Assembly (NCBI RefSeq): GCF_021155765.1
Contig: NC_060106.1
Location: 3,417,501 to 3,481,500, forward strand
DNA: 64,000 nucleotides
Reading direction: 5' to 3'
Origin: Diprion similis
Lineage: Eukaryota; Arthropoda; Insecta; Hymenoptera; Diprionidae
Part shown: positions 52,331 to 63,200 of the stretch, piece after piece
Numbering within the stretch: position 1 is the stretch's first letter
Layout of the letters: each line of letters starts with the position of its first letter
Program-made: the position numbers and the translations under genes
The notes under the pieces: generated by a model
Told to the model about the DNA's origin: nothing
The model's database searches: none
Seen by the model: only the letters and a program-made list of their open reading frames with translations

Positions 52331-53148
52331 CTCTGAAATCGGTCAAAGTTTACTAAACCCGGTTGCATGTTACACGTTAACGAGGTAAACACGTCATCAT
52401 TCATACTCCTACGTACTGTAGAGACCTAAGGTACGTTCACATAGACACATTGCGCATGTCAGCGACTTTGCGGAGGAGAGTTGACCGGCACAACTTTGAC
52501 TGCTATATAATAAGAATTAGCAAGATTGAAATCTTCTTGAAATAGCATAACTTAGATACACCAGAATACTTTAATGCGATTGAATGCATAGCTGAATGTG
52601 GTTTGTTATCAATTATGTAACGGACAGATAAGTAACTGTACTAAAATGAGCAACTCCAGCAGGATTGGTCGAATTTTGAAAGGCAAAACAGTATGGATTT
52701 GACAATATCAAATAATCGGTATGCTTCTCGAACAAATTTTGTTTTAAGCGTACAACATCTTAAATATATAGCTTTCATCCGAAGAGTATCAATATTTCAT
52801 ATAATATTCTGTTTGAGTGCACATATTCTCCACACATTGTTTCACTGTAAGTCGTTTGAACAGTACCCCTTATTCACTTATTGATTATTAAATAAACTAC
52901 ATTACCTACACTCATACAACATTCTGTGCTCAACGCTGTATAGTATAAAATAGTAAACTTATCTCAAGACCATGAAGTAAAAGGTTTTATTCGTACAGAT
53001 GCTAAGGTGTTGCATTTAAAAACAAACGAATAAGTGCATTATTATATTGTTTGAAATTGAATCTCATCTACGGACTGACCTATTTGACCAACTATACAAG
53101 ATTTTCCGACGCCCGTAAAGATACATGAAAAATAAAATTATGTATATA
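52331..53148. other. Flanking AT-rich DNA, nothing recognised
   Basis: Right flank of the Polinton. Short frames only, no domain; no similarity to the left flank beyond the duplicated GATATA. Confidence 0.5.
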
Positions 53149-53150
53149 TA

Positions 53151-53335
53151 CAGAGTGAGTTTTCTCATGTGTCTAATTGGGAGGAGCTGGATGTGCCGAG
53201 ACTCCGCCCACTCCCATTCATACTCATCCGCTCCAGAATAATAGTGTAGGATTATAGAGCAGATACCCTTATTTCCAAATCTGTTTACGTCCGCACAAGC
53301 TCCTCCCAATTAGACACATGAGAAAACTCACCCTG
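53151..53335. mobile_element. MITE, 185 bp, ~38-bp TIRs, TA duplication
   Basis: CAGAGTGAGTTTTCTCATGT...TTGGGAGGAGCT at the left is the reverse complement of AGCTCCTCCCAA...AGAAAACTCACCCTG at the right, with one mismatch near the tip. TA flanks both ends (53,149-53,150; 53,336-53,337), as for Tc1/mariner or pogo-derived MITEs. The interior has no coding. Confidence 0.85.
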
Positions 53336-53340
53336 TATAT

Positions 53341-53914
53341 TAGACTGAATCAAAAAAATTGACTATTTTTTTTTTTTTTACTAATATACTAAAAATATTG
53401 TTGAAGATGACGAACAAGAAATACCATCAAAATTTCAGATTTTAATATTGATATTTAGGGGTGCCTCATCGCGATTTTCTACTTTCCATAAGAATAACAT
53501 GGCAAAAATGGTTCTTGCTCCTTGCGATTTTTATAACTAGATAACGACGCGTCGTACAGAAAATTCGTCAACATGTTTTGTAGGAAATTGAACGTTCTAC
53601 AAAAAAAGTCTCTTGTCATTTTACGATAAATCTATTCTTTCAAAAGTTATTTGAGGTCAAACATCAACAAGGGACCTATATATATATATATATAGTATAT
53701 TGTTGATGTTTGACCTCAAATAACTTTTGAAAACGTTCAATTTCCTAGTTATAAAAATCTTATTCTTATGGAAAGTAGAAAATCGCGATGAGGCACTGCT
53801 AAATATCAATATTAAAATCTGAAACTTAGATGGTATTTTTTGATAGTCATCTTGAACAATATTTTCAGTATGTTTTTCAAAAAAAAAAATTGTCGATTTT
53901 TTTGATACAGTCTA
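53341..53914. mobile_element. Foldback element, ~574 bp
   Basis: TAGACTGAATCAAAAAAATTGAC at the left against GTC[GA]ATTTTTTTGATACAGTCTA at the right; inner blocks GATTTTCTACTTTCCATAAG / CTTATGGAAAGTAGAAAATC and TTGAGGTCAAACATCAACAA / its complement around a TATATA centre also pair. The left arm is ~110 bases longer. It starts only 5 bases after the preceding MITE. Confidence 0.8.
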
Positions 53915-53929
53915 ATATATATACATATA

Positions 53930-54724
53930 CGGCAATATCTCGCTTATCCGAGGTAATCTGGGAAGAGCGTAAGCCTCGGTTGACGGAAACCTAGGATAAT
54001 AAGGATTTCTTTCACAATTCGAGATTCTTCCAGCCACCGGTGAAATTTTTTGAAAAACCAATTCCGAAAACACAATTTTTTTAAATCTGAAATTACTCAT
54101 ACACATTCTGGTATTTGAGACGTGATTTTTTAGTACCACACAATAATAGGATCTCAATATCTACTATATTTTTCACAAGTTTAAATTTTTTCTGAGCTAG
54201 AGTAGCACTTTTTTTCTCTTCCCCAATTTAAATGGATTGCGCAATGATGAAAATAATGTGATTTTGCAATATATTCATATCGGGGCATATGTAAAAAAAT
54301 CAAAATTCTGACGTAGCAAAACTAAAAACTTGCGAAAAAATAGCAAATATTGAGATTCTATTATCGTATGGTTCTCAAAAGTGATATTTGAAATCATAGA
54401 ATCAGTGTGACATTATTCAGATTTATGAAAATGGCATTTTCAAAATCGGTTTGCACTTTTTTATAAATTTCAGCAGTGGCTAAAGAACATCGGAAAAATT
54501 CCCGAGACCCTTTTGGGTTGGTAAGAACATAATTCTAAAAATTCTCAATATCGAGGGGGTGAGGTGGCCAATGATCAAAATCATGGGCTGCTGATTTGAC
54601 GTGGATTGATCTATACTTTGTCCAATTTATTCAAGTTTTGACACATTTTCGATATGATGAATTTTATGCTTCGAATAACATGGCGTTTTGATTAATCGTA
54701 CGCGGTATAAGCAATGTTCTACTG
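53930..54724. mobile_element. Possible pogo/Tigger-like non-autonomous element
   Basis: The left tip (CTCGCTTATCCGAGG at ~53,939) and right tip (in reverse complement CAGTAGAACATTGCTTAT) resemble pogo/Tigger ends (CAGTnnAAC...GCTTATCCG) and both are flanked by TA (53,928-53,929; 54,725-54,726). The two tips match each other only loosely and no transposase is readable, so this is tentative. Confidence 0.4.
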
Positions 54725-54726
54725 TA

Positions 54727-57700
54727 CTTGCTACTGGCACAGAACTGGGTTCAAAACAAAATAGTAAACTTATAAATCACAATGAGACGTGGAATTACAG
54801 GAATAGATAAGGATTTGATCTGTATAAACAGTATACCTACTTACCTTACGTATTTTACAGGGGAAACTGTATAATAAACCGAATGATATCGGGTAAATCG
54901 TTGTCTGATTCGGATGAAGGGTTTATTAATATAGATGCCAGTAGGTAGTGACGATTTAGAAATTCCAAGTTCCTAGTTGAAATCTCTCTGTTTCACCAAT
55001 TAATATTTTATCATTTAATCTGACCATAGATGCACTTTGTATGACACATAAAGGATAATTAACCTCTTTACCGTACCACCTGTTGTTATAAAAAAATCTA
55101 TGCTTATAATTCTACGCGTGGATTTGAATGAAGTGCCGAAGTATTAGAGTCGGTTTGAACACACTTGAACCTTCTGTATTTCCAACTTTGTATTAGTATA
55201 ATATGGATGTACAAATATTATTGAGTATGACGGAAGCGATAACGTTGCAATGATACATGAATATATATAAATATAATGTTTGTAATAGCTGTAAAGTTAC
55301 GGACAAAATAAATTACAAAAATGTTGCTATTATTATGATAGATGTACATAACGAATACATAGTTAGTTACAAAAAAATTAATGATTATGTAAACTAATGA
55401 ATTGCATTCAATCATCGAAATCTGTAATTTTGAATTAAACTGTTTTACGCTGGCGAAAGACATGTTAATTGAATTTTATAAAGAGTGTAAAATGAATCAA
55501 AATTTGCGTTTTCTTTTGTTGTTTTGATTTTAAACAAAATCGAAATTAACGGAAAATTTAATTACATTTTATTGTTGTTATTTTTCTACACTTTGAGTGA
55601 GATTATCCCAGTAATCAGAATAATTGTAATGTATGGTCTAATTATGAATTACGTGTCATCTTGATATTCGGCGCTATTGTTACATCAATATAATGTTTAT
55701 ATATTAACAGAAGTGATCGCTGAATCAATAGATTATCTATAATTTTCCACCATAGAAATAAAAATGTAAGACTTTATTCTCCTCATCTCAGCACCACAGA
55801 ACGTTGTATAGATGGAAAACTTGTAGATATATAAATGTATAATACCACATATCTAGGGTCTGGCTAGATATGTATTCAAAATTACAAAATATCTGTATAG
55901 AATACAGACGTATAAAAGAAATGTTGAGTAATACATGAAAACTATTGTCGAGTACATCATTTATGTCAAAATAAAGTGTGTTCTACTCGACAAGTTTTAT
56001 TTTTTAATTGATATTTTTTTATATTTTAGCTTTTGAAGTCTGTATCACATGTATATATTTTGTAATTTTGAATACATATTTATCCAGACCCTACACATAA
56101 CTCTAACCCCAATTTCAATTTATAATAGAAACCGAAATGAATATCGTGACAATTGTCAAGTGTTTTCCTACTCACCCACTTGTCAGAAAGAGTAAAATTC
56201 ACCAATTTCAAATTAATAAAATAGATATTTCCTTGCAAAGTTGCAGTAGTCTTTATAGTTCACAGATGAGTTACGATTCCTCGTCAAATGTTACAGCCTA
56301 ACGCATTGCTGTTTGTACCAATTTTCAATTAAACTGTCACTTTGAAATTACTTTCAACTACCTAATAATATGCTAACAAATGATAATACATGTGTTCTGC
56401 CACAATAAAGCAGTTTTTTCAACTAAAACAAGCATCGCCTTATGCTTCTCCTTCACAATTTTTGCGTATTCTTCATTTTCTATGTACCGGTGGCCAGTCG
56501 AATCCGGTCGGTCTGGCCCATGGTGTATTATAGGTATATGATATGCCTATAACTTCTGCGACATGTCCCTATCTTCGATATCCAAAGCCTTTTTGATGTG
56601 GTGTTCAATTAATTAATTTTGTCCCGATTGTCTAAAGAAATCCCAATGTTTTTAGGAATTTATTTTTCTGGCGAACGCTGCCCTGCTTGGTAACGCCATC
56701 GTACAAAATACACAACACATAACGGTAATTACAATTTGATGGATATGTATTCTGCAACATAAAAGTTATTCTTGGTGTAAATCAAAAATACGCTATTTCA
56801 AATGATAATCGCAGATAAACATAATGTTTATAGTCGAAAAAGCGCATTCATGTATTGTGTAAGCGTCTATTCAAATGAGCGATTACAATATACCTATATA
56901 TACACGTAACCGCCGACATACACGGCAAACCTCAAGAAAACCCAACCCAACCTAGCAGAGGTAATCCGCAAAGACAATGGCATAGGATTATCGAAACTAT
57001 GTAAGGAACGCGATGACCATTAACGAGCAAGAGTGCTCAAGTAGAGAGCTGACCTGACTCAAGTAGGAATAGATGTGATGTACGGCGGTCAAAGCTCCAC
57101 CTTGACCGATCGAGAAATTTCTAGCAGCATAGGGTATTTTTTGAGTAGCTGACAACTACCTTTCTTGTCCCTATTCCCTTGAGGCAGCGCAAAAACAAAA
57201 ATTATTCAATAACATCTTTTTTCAGTAAATTCTAGCAAAGAACCCACAGCGGACGCACTTTCCACAAGCTCGGAAGCTTATTGATAAAAGTGAAACGTAA
57301 CAATATATATATCGTAAAATACATTTATCAAAATATTTAGTAGCAACCAATTTTATAATTGTTTTTCGTAATATCTTTTTTACATTATTATTGGTAAAAC
57401 TCATTGTACTTCCAATCGTCAATAAGGTGGAAGCGCTTATGTCAGATTTTTATCAGTGCGATAACGTATAAATTTCATTACGACAGAGTTTTAAAATGCT
57501 TGCACTTACTATTTAACATAGTGGGCTCAATGACTATTTTAATATTTTTTTCTTCAATGGTAAGAATTGTTTAATACTATCAATTTTTTACACATAAAAG
57601 AGGAAGTTATGAAATAATATATGAAGTTTTGTTCGTTTTTGATGGCAAATCTCGCTCCTGCAGCAGAATTATGCAAATGCGATAGAGAAAACAAAAATGG

Positions 57701-58142
57701 ACTTTTCAAATTTTGGACCTCTTTTTTAACCCAAATTGCTTAAACAATGAATTAAATATCAATAAATAATTTTGATTATACTCTAGGATATAGCTATACA
57801 TGTGCGAAATAATCCACGAAAATTTCAGCTTGATACGTACAACATTTTTTTTTGTCGAATGTCAGCCAGATCAAAAAACGTTGTTTCGGGAAAAACGTGA
57901 TTTACTTTTTTGTCTAAAATATACCCAAAATCTCCAAAAAAATATCGTCTTTCCCTTAATAAGCGATGCCTCCTCCATATATATCAAGTCTTTAGCTTCA
58001 TTGTCACTTTCGCTTTATTTCATTCTGGCAATCCCAAGGGAGCTAGTTGTCAAATACACGCTTTGAAATTCTCGTTATTGTTCTGCGTGCCATTGTTTCG
58101 CATTTTTTTACCTGTTACCGAACTGTCTGACCGAAAGAATAG
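54727..58142. other. AT-rich DNA without recognised genes
   Basis: Apart from the MITE at 55.85-56.09 kb I see no structure. The segment 56.9-57.1 kb is locally less AT-rich but shows no tRNA fold or coding domain. Open frames are short and featureless. Confidence 0.5.
55854..56093. mobile_element. MITE, 240 bp, ~38-bp TIRs
   Basis: TAGGGTCTGG[CA]TA[GA]ATATG then TATTCAAAATTACAAAATAT at the left; the same in reverse complement at the right (ATATTTTGTAATTTTGAATA...CCAGACCCTA). Arms differ by two or three bases. No coding inside. Target duplication not clear. Confidence 0.85.
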
Positions 58143-58491
58143 TGTTGTATCTCTACTTAGTTGTAGGGATAGAAGAGTGCGGGTAGTTCCCAGAGGGCAG
58201 AAAGATGAATTTCTTTTACTTAGCCACGAATTGGTGAAACAAGTATAAAAGGTATTTATTAGATAACGGTTACAACGTTCCTGGCACTTGCCGTAGTTCA
58301 GGGCTCGGCCCCGTTCTGAACAGTCCTTGGTCTTCGTTATTCAGTTAATTTAATAATTCTATAATGCTGAGTCAGGCGATTTGTTCAGAGGTTCGACACA
58401 TTCCAGGTCATGCATCGCTCAGCCGTCTTGACTGCAAAAATCTAACCTACTTACGCAATTTGACGAGTCGTACTACTTTTGGGTTACAACA
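58143..58491 (-). repeat. Errantivirus-like 3' LTR
   Basis: 349 bp. In element orientation it begins TGTTGTAACCCAAAAG (58,491) directly after a purine tract and ends GAGATACAACA (58,143), so ends are TGTTGTA...TACAACA. It contains AATAAA (plus-strand TTTATT at about 58,254-58,260), a suitable polyadenylation signal. The partner LTR is outside the window. Confidence 0.75.
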
Positions 58492-58506
58492 TCCCTCCCT
58501 CCGCAG
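58492..58506 (-). promoter_or_regulatory. Polypurine tract of the errantivirus-like element
   Basis: CTGCGGAGGGAGGGA on the minus strand, immediately before the LTR start; fixes the LTR boundary. Confidence 0.75.
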
Positions 58507-58888
58507 GAGAATAGGCCTCCGGACTATTATTTCCTGGCTACGTCAAATTACGTTAGATTTCGCTTACATGTGTTTTTTTTTTCTCTTATCATATTGCTGC
58601 TGTCTGCGTGTTTTCATGCCTGCCGACTACCGTAACTGTGTTATACTTTATTGAGATAGGTCTGCTCGGCTTACAATTGTGTTATATTTCTATTGCTACT
58701 CCCCGTTATTATTCTAATCTATTATTACCATTCTAATTAAGCTTACTTTAGGATTTTTCTGTTTTGCTTTATTTATTTTATTTTACTTTATTTTACATAG
58801 TACTCGTGATTTGTAAGTTTCTTTTGAGAAAAGCTCCACCTAAAGGCAGTTTGCGTTCTCGTGGACGTGGTGGTTCCACAACGGCTGT
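58507..58888. other. 3' untranslated stretch between env and LTR
   Basis: About 380 bases, AT-rich, with TTTATTTTATTTTACTTTATT simple sequence at ~58,765-58,795 and AATAAA motifs on the minus strand. No coding. Confidence 0.5.
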
Positions 58889-60592
58889 CTAGTCTTTAAC
58901 TGCAGTACTTCTTCGTCTGATGATATACTTATACGCTATGTACCCTAGGAATACAATTACTATGAAACTACTTATCAAGTACGTGATTGAGGCATGTGAC
59001 CAATGCGCTGCATAGTTGGCTTGATCGCTGTACAACTTATTACGTAAATCATTTAAACTAGAGCCTAAAGAGTTCACTTCCGCCCCGCGAAGTACTCCTT
59101 TCAATACGATTTTGCCGCTTATATTGTTGGCAAGAGGGATCGCTTTGAGATCGTCTTCGTGTAGACTCAGGTTGAATGCAGGTTGAGTGCAGGCTGAGTT
59201 CTTGCGTCTGTTGATAACGCCGCAGTCTCCAGTCGGAAATCGTTTGCAGTTACAACACACTTCCCGTTGAAAGTTATCGTGCCAGATCCTACTAACGTTT
59301 CGTGTCGGACGGGATTTTCGTTACAAGTAATCGCGATAGTCTCGGGTTTCGGTGCAACAAATGCCCACGAGTTTGATGCATCTAACGTAATCAACACCGT
59401 CCTGCCTAGCTGTACTGCTCTTTTCGGGCATTCTCCGAGTTGAATGTCAGTTTTCGCGAATATCGAAATTTCACAAGGGAACTGGTCGGGAATCACGTTT
59501 GTCGGGTGTCGAAGGTCGCACAAATAGTATACTCCCAAGTGCTTGCAGCTTTCTAGATCGGATTGGCGCATCCGCACATAATTTCGATACCCGTGATCTA
59601 CTACGGCGAGTTCCTCTGTGGTTTCCAAATAATGATACGTATTGTTCCACGCGCGTACCGGAAGGGGGTGTATTTTATTGACGTTGTACTCCTCGTTTCC
59701 AACTAGCGGTATTTCTATGACGGTCACTACGTTATTATCGTGTCCATAAGACTGTATATCGGCAATCGTCATTAATGCTGGAATCCCGGAACGCGTCAAA
59801 GGTATAGGGAAGCTGTACCCTTGTGGTAGGTGTGGTAGGGCAGATGCTAAATACTCTAATATTTTGGTAGGCGGTAGTACTTTCGGGTTGATCGTGCCCT
59901 TGCTTATGTCGATCAAGAAGTCCACAAGGTCCTTGACGTCGTCTAATAGCGCTTCTACGATGAGCCCAACTTCTTCTATATGCTCATCTGCGTCTAGTCT
60001 CGCAGAAGTTCTATCTATGGCGTTGCTTAGGCTCGTTTCTAATTGTCTCGTCGCCTCCCTGAGTGCCTTTTCGTTGCTCTCAATGTTGTTCATGGAGCCG
60101 TTGAAGATTTCTAAGGTGGAGGAGATGATCTGTATCTGCTTCTGCATGGCTGACTTCAGGTTTGTCTGGTCGTTACAAAGAGCTTCTATTTCCTCGTCGA
60201 TTCTGCAACCCTAAAGCGTTAACTAAACCTCGTCGTTTCCGTTTTTTAGCGCCTACTACGTCATTTAATACATCTAGGTTTTTTTCAACTTTGTTTAACA
60301 TGCCACCTATGTCTTCATCGAGAGACTCGCATAGCGTTGATTCCGTATTTTCTTGCCTGCTACATATCCTACTCATTTTTCCTAAGTGTGACCTACTTCT
60401 ATGGCGTTGAAAGATACTATCCAAATCCATGTTGACCACCAGGCTCCACTTAACCTTGTAGATCTGTAGAGTCGCTATCATTTCGAAGTAAATCCCGGGG
60501 TTGTGCTTGAACTCAGCTATTTCGTATGGTGCTTCCTTTGCCAACGCGGCAATGGCTACGCTTGCGAGTAACCTGCAATCCCGATAAGACAA
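58889..60592 (-). pseudogene. env: F-type envelope glycoprotein of an errantivirus-like element, frameshifted
   Basis: Three consecutive open pieces. 60,592-60,173: N-terminal ectodomain with a basic furin-type site (KKRKRR) followed by GLVNALGL, the start of a fusion-peptide-like segment, as in baculovirus F/errantivirus Env proteins. About 60,200-59,167: long ectodomain with heptad-rich helices (SSTLEIFNGSMNNIESNEKA; EEVGLIVEALLDDVKDLVDF) and cysteines. 59,260-58,889: membrane-proximal part, a transmembrane helix (YLISSFIVIVFLGYIAYKY) and a short basic tail. Frame changes lie near 60,205 (with apparent loss of residues after the fusion segment) and at 59,170-59,260. No good ATG opens the first piece; a TTGCAG acceptor-like site at 60,573-60,578 suggests env was made from a spliced RNA. 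Would mediate membrane fusion; inactive here. Confidence 0.85.
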
Positions 60593-60625
60593 ACATTACT
60601 ATCGTCGAATTTTTTATGTCTTCCG

Positions 60626-60709
60626 ATGTCCTTCCGCATGTGAGGCCATTCGTGTTCCAATTTTATTCTCTTCAAAGTGCGTGCGACTCCTTGATGCCCA
60701 CCCGTGGGT
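60626..60709 (-). pseudogene. Integrase N-terminal remnant joined to env leader
   Basis: Minus-strand codons for GGHQGVARTLKRIKLEHEWP and the following few residues are the start of a Gypsy integrase zinc-finger domain (His-His half). The other side of the DNA transposon (63,030-63,190) ends in codons for ILYEYHDAP, the residues normally just before it. After ~20 integrase residues the similarity stops abruptly and env leader follows, so ~1 kb of integrase, including the DDE core, has been lost by deletion. Confidence 0.7.
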
Positions 60710-63029
60710 GAGCGGATCCACGTCACTTCACTCAAAAAAAAACCGTCAAGTCACGGATTTTTGCGCCATTTGAAATATCCGTAGTACTATGGAAAAAAAA
60801 ATACAATTTCAAGGATTTTTAATTTTTTTTCAAAAATGGCGGAGTTAGAACCATGTAGAGTTTTATATTTTGTACCACTGTTGCACTGCTATGTTTGAAA
60901 ATTCATATCTCCGAAAGTATACATCGGAGCGGACTTATCCTGCAATCATTCTGTTGGTAAAAGAATGCGCTTCGAAAAAAAAAAAATTTATTTGGGAAAA
61001 AAAAAATTTCTTTCAATATTTTTTTACCGTTTTCTTTTTTGATTTCGCTGCCATTTCCGCGGGACTAACAACAATTCGTGGAGATAATTTTTTTCGGATA
61101 CCTGTATCCTTCCTCTTCAATCTTAAAAAAAAAAAATTCATGGAGAAGTTACCAGGGCGGCAGAAAAAAAATGAAACGTCTCGATCCACGTCAGCGCTAC
61201 TCGCGCGAGCTCGCTGTGTTGCGTATATTATATACGATATAATGGAGTTAAATTTCATTTGACGCTCTTCCACTTACCCGGGCTATCCATTCTACGGAAA
61301 TAGTTATTGAACCACCTTAGCCCTTCAGTATCCGTCCACTCGTCATCCTTTCTCGGAGTTATACATATCTGTTCTGAGAATTCCAGTACGGTTATGGTTT
61401 GTTGAGCACACCTGTGCTGCAATTGGGTTTAATTCTATTTCACTCAGTTTGTGCTACGTGACTGATAGATTATCTTGCAATATGTTGGTGGCTCTGAAAA
61501 GGGCCGATATTCTCAGCGATGATTCGCAGGATAACGCTTAGTAGCCAACCTCTATTTGAAATTAATTCATAATTTTCGTCGAATCAAATTTTTCTGATGC
61601 GGAAAATAATTTTGTTTTGATGAGTTTATGAGATACTGGAATGACCGCATGTAATTTTAAAGTGCCACGAACTGTCAAGGCTTTATCGAATCGATTTTGT
61701 AAAATAGATTCTTCCGCTTGATGTTCTGCAGACGTACAGTACGCAAACGATATGCTTCGAAAATAAGAACCTGCCCAATTATACAGATCCAGCGTCGTTT
61801 GGATAGGATCGGAATTGCCAATCAGTTGTAAACTCGTACGCGAAGCTCATCTCTTAACAGTTGCACCAACACCATCACACGGCCCTTTTCCATGTGATGT
61901 AGCAAAAAAAAATGCCATTCGGCTTCGCATTGAAAGTCTTCAGAGTGATGTGTTATGTTTATGAAATTCTTTTTGTTCTTATAGTGGGAAGCTGCTCCAT
62001 CGGAGAAATAAATTATTTTTTCTATAGGAATCGAATTTTGAAACTTCTCTCTCATAAAGTTGATTACCTTTTTTTGAAATAAATGAACCGCAACTGTATT
62101 ATGTTTCAGATGCTCTGAAATCATCACAAAACTATAATGTCTCAACTGGTCGTCGGCGTAAATTTTATAGGAAACCACGATTGGATGAAAAGTCACCTGA
62201 TTATTGGTCCAGTGAAACCCTTGCGTGGAATCTTGTACAAAAAATGCATAATTCTCAGCGAAATCGCATACTACTAAAAGTTCACCAACTCTGCAGATTT
62301 AGAAAAACCGATTTTTTTTATCCGGATAACGATCACGGAATAATCGATACAATTCTCTCAGATTATTCAACATCAGATGCTTCTGAACCGATATTTTTTC
62401 ACCATTTCTTTCAACGGATACTGAAGGGCTAAGGTGGTTCAATAACTATTTCCGTAGAATGGATAGCCCGGGTAAGTGGAAGAGCGTCAAATGAAATTTA
62501 ACTCCATTATAACGTATATAATATACGCAACACAGCGAGCTCGCGCGAGTAGCGCTGACGTGGATCGAGACGTTTCATTTTTTTTCTGCCGCCCTGGTAA
62601 CTTCTCCATGAATTTTTTTTTTTAAGATTGAAGAGGAAGGATACAGGTATCCGAAAAAAATTATCTCCACGAATTGTTGTTAGTCCCGCGGAAATGGCAG
62701 CGAAATCAAAAAAGAAAACGGTAAAAAAATATTGAAAGAATTTTTTTTTTTCCAAATAAATTTTTTTGTTTCGAAGCGCATTCTTTTACCAACAGAATGA
62801 TTGCAGGATAAGTCCGCTCCGATGTATACTTTCGGAGATATGAATTTTCAAACATAGCAGTGCAACAGTGGTATACAAAACTTTACATGGCTCTAACTCC
62901 ACCATTTTTTTTTTAAATTAAAAATCCTTGAAATTGTATTTTTTTTCCATAGTACTACGGATATTTCAAATGGCGCAAAGATCCGTGACTTGACGGTTTT
63001 TTTTTGAGTGAAGTGACGTGGATCCACTC
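60710..63029. mobile_element. DNA transposon with ~620-bp TIRs and 4-bp TSD GGGT
   Basis: The arms 60,710-61,333 and 62,412-63,029 are inverted copies from the tips GAG[CT]GGATCCACGTCAC inward to TTCAGTATCCGT; they are over 95% alike. GGGT flanks both sides (60,706-60,709; 63,030-63,033), and closing the gap there restores the frame of the surrounding integrase zinc finger, which confirms the boundaries. The 1.1-kb centre holds a decayed transposase-like gene on the minus strand. Long TIRs with A-rich inner parts give mirrored open frames on both arms that are not genes. Confidence 0.9.
61822..62270 (-). pseudogene. Transposase-like fragment of the long-TIR DNA transposon
   Basis: The open part (62,196-61,822) has a pattern I associate with a widespread arthropod transposon protein: VTFHPIVVSYKIYADD, YFSDGAASHYKNKKNFINIT and HHSEDFQCEAEWHFF, the DGAAS..YKN..NF block probably carrying a catalytic Asp of an RNase H-like fold. 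A frame change right after WHFFLLHHM moves the continuation (HGKGPCDGVGATVKR) to another frame and a stop follows. Upstream codons for QDSTQGFHW (about 62,215-62,240) extend the match before the first Met. I do not know the superfamily for certain. Fragment only. Confidence 0.65.
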
Positions 63030-63200
63030 GGGTGCGTCGTGGTATTCATACAGGATCCTTTTCTTTTCGTCTTCTGAGTATTCCGGTTCTGATTCTTCAT
63101 AATCTTCCGACGACCTTGGAATTTCTGTGCTACCTGAAGGTTTTGTTCCTTCTTCTGTAGTTTCTTCTTCTTCAAATTCTTGACGATTGCTGTAAATCTA

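Noticed and set aside
60870-61262. 130-codon plus-strand frame with its mirror at 62,507-62,755
   Set aside because: Both lie in the inverted arms of the DNA transposon, rich in Lys/Phe codons from A/T runs; no domain.
62181-62432. 83-codon plus-strand frame in the DNA transposon
   Set aside because: It is antisense to the transposase-like gene and the TIR; no domain.
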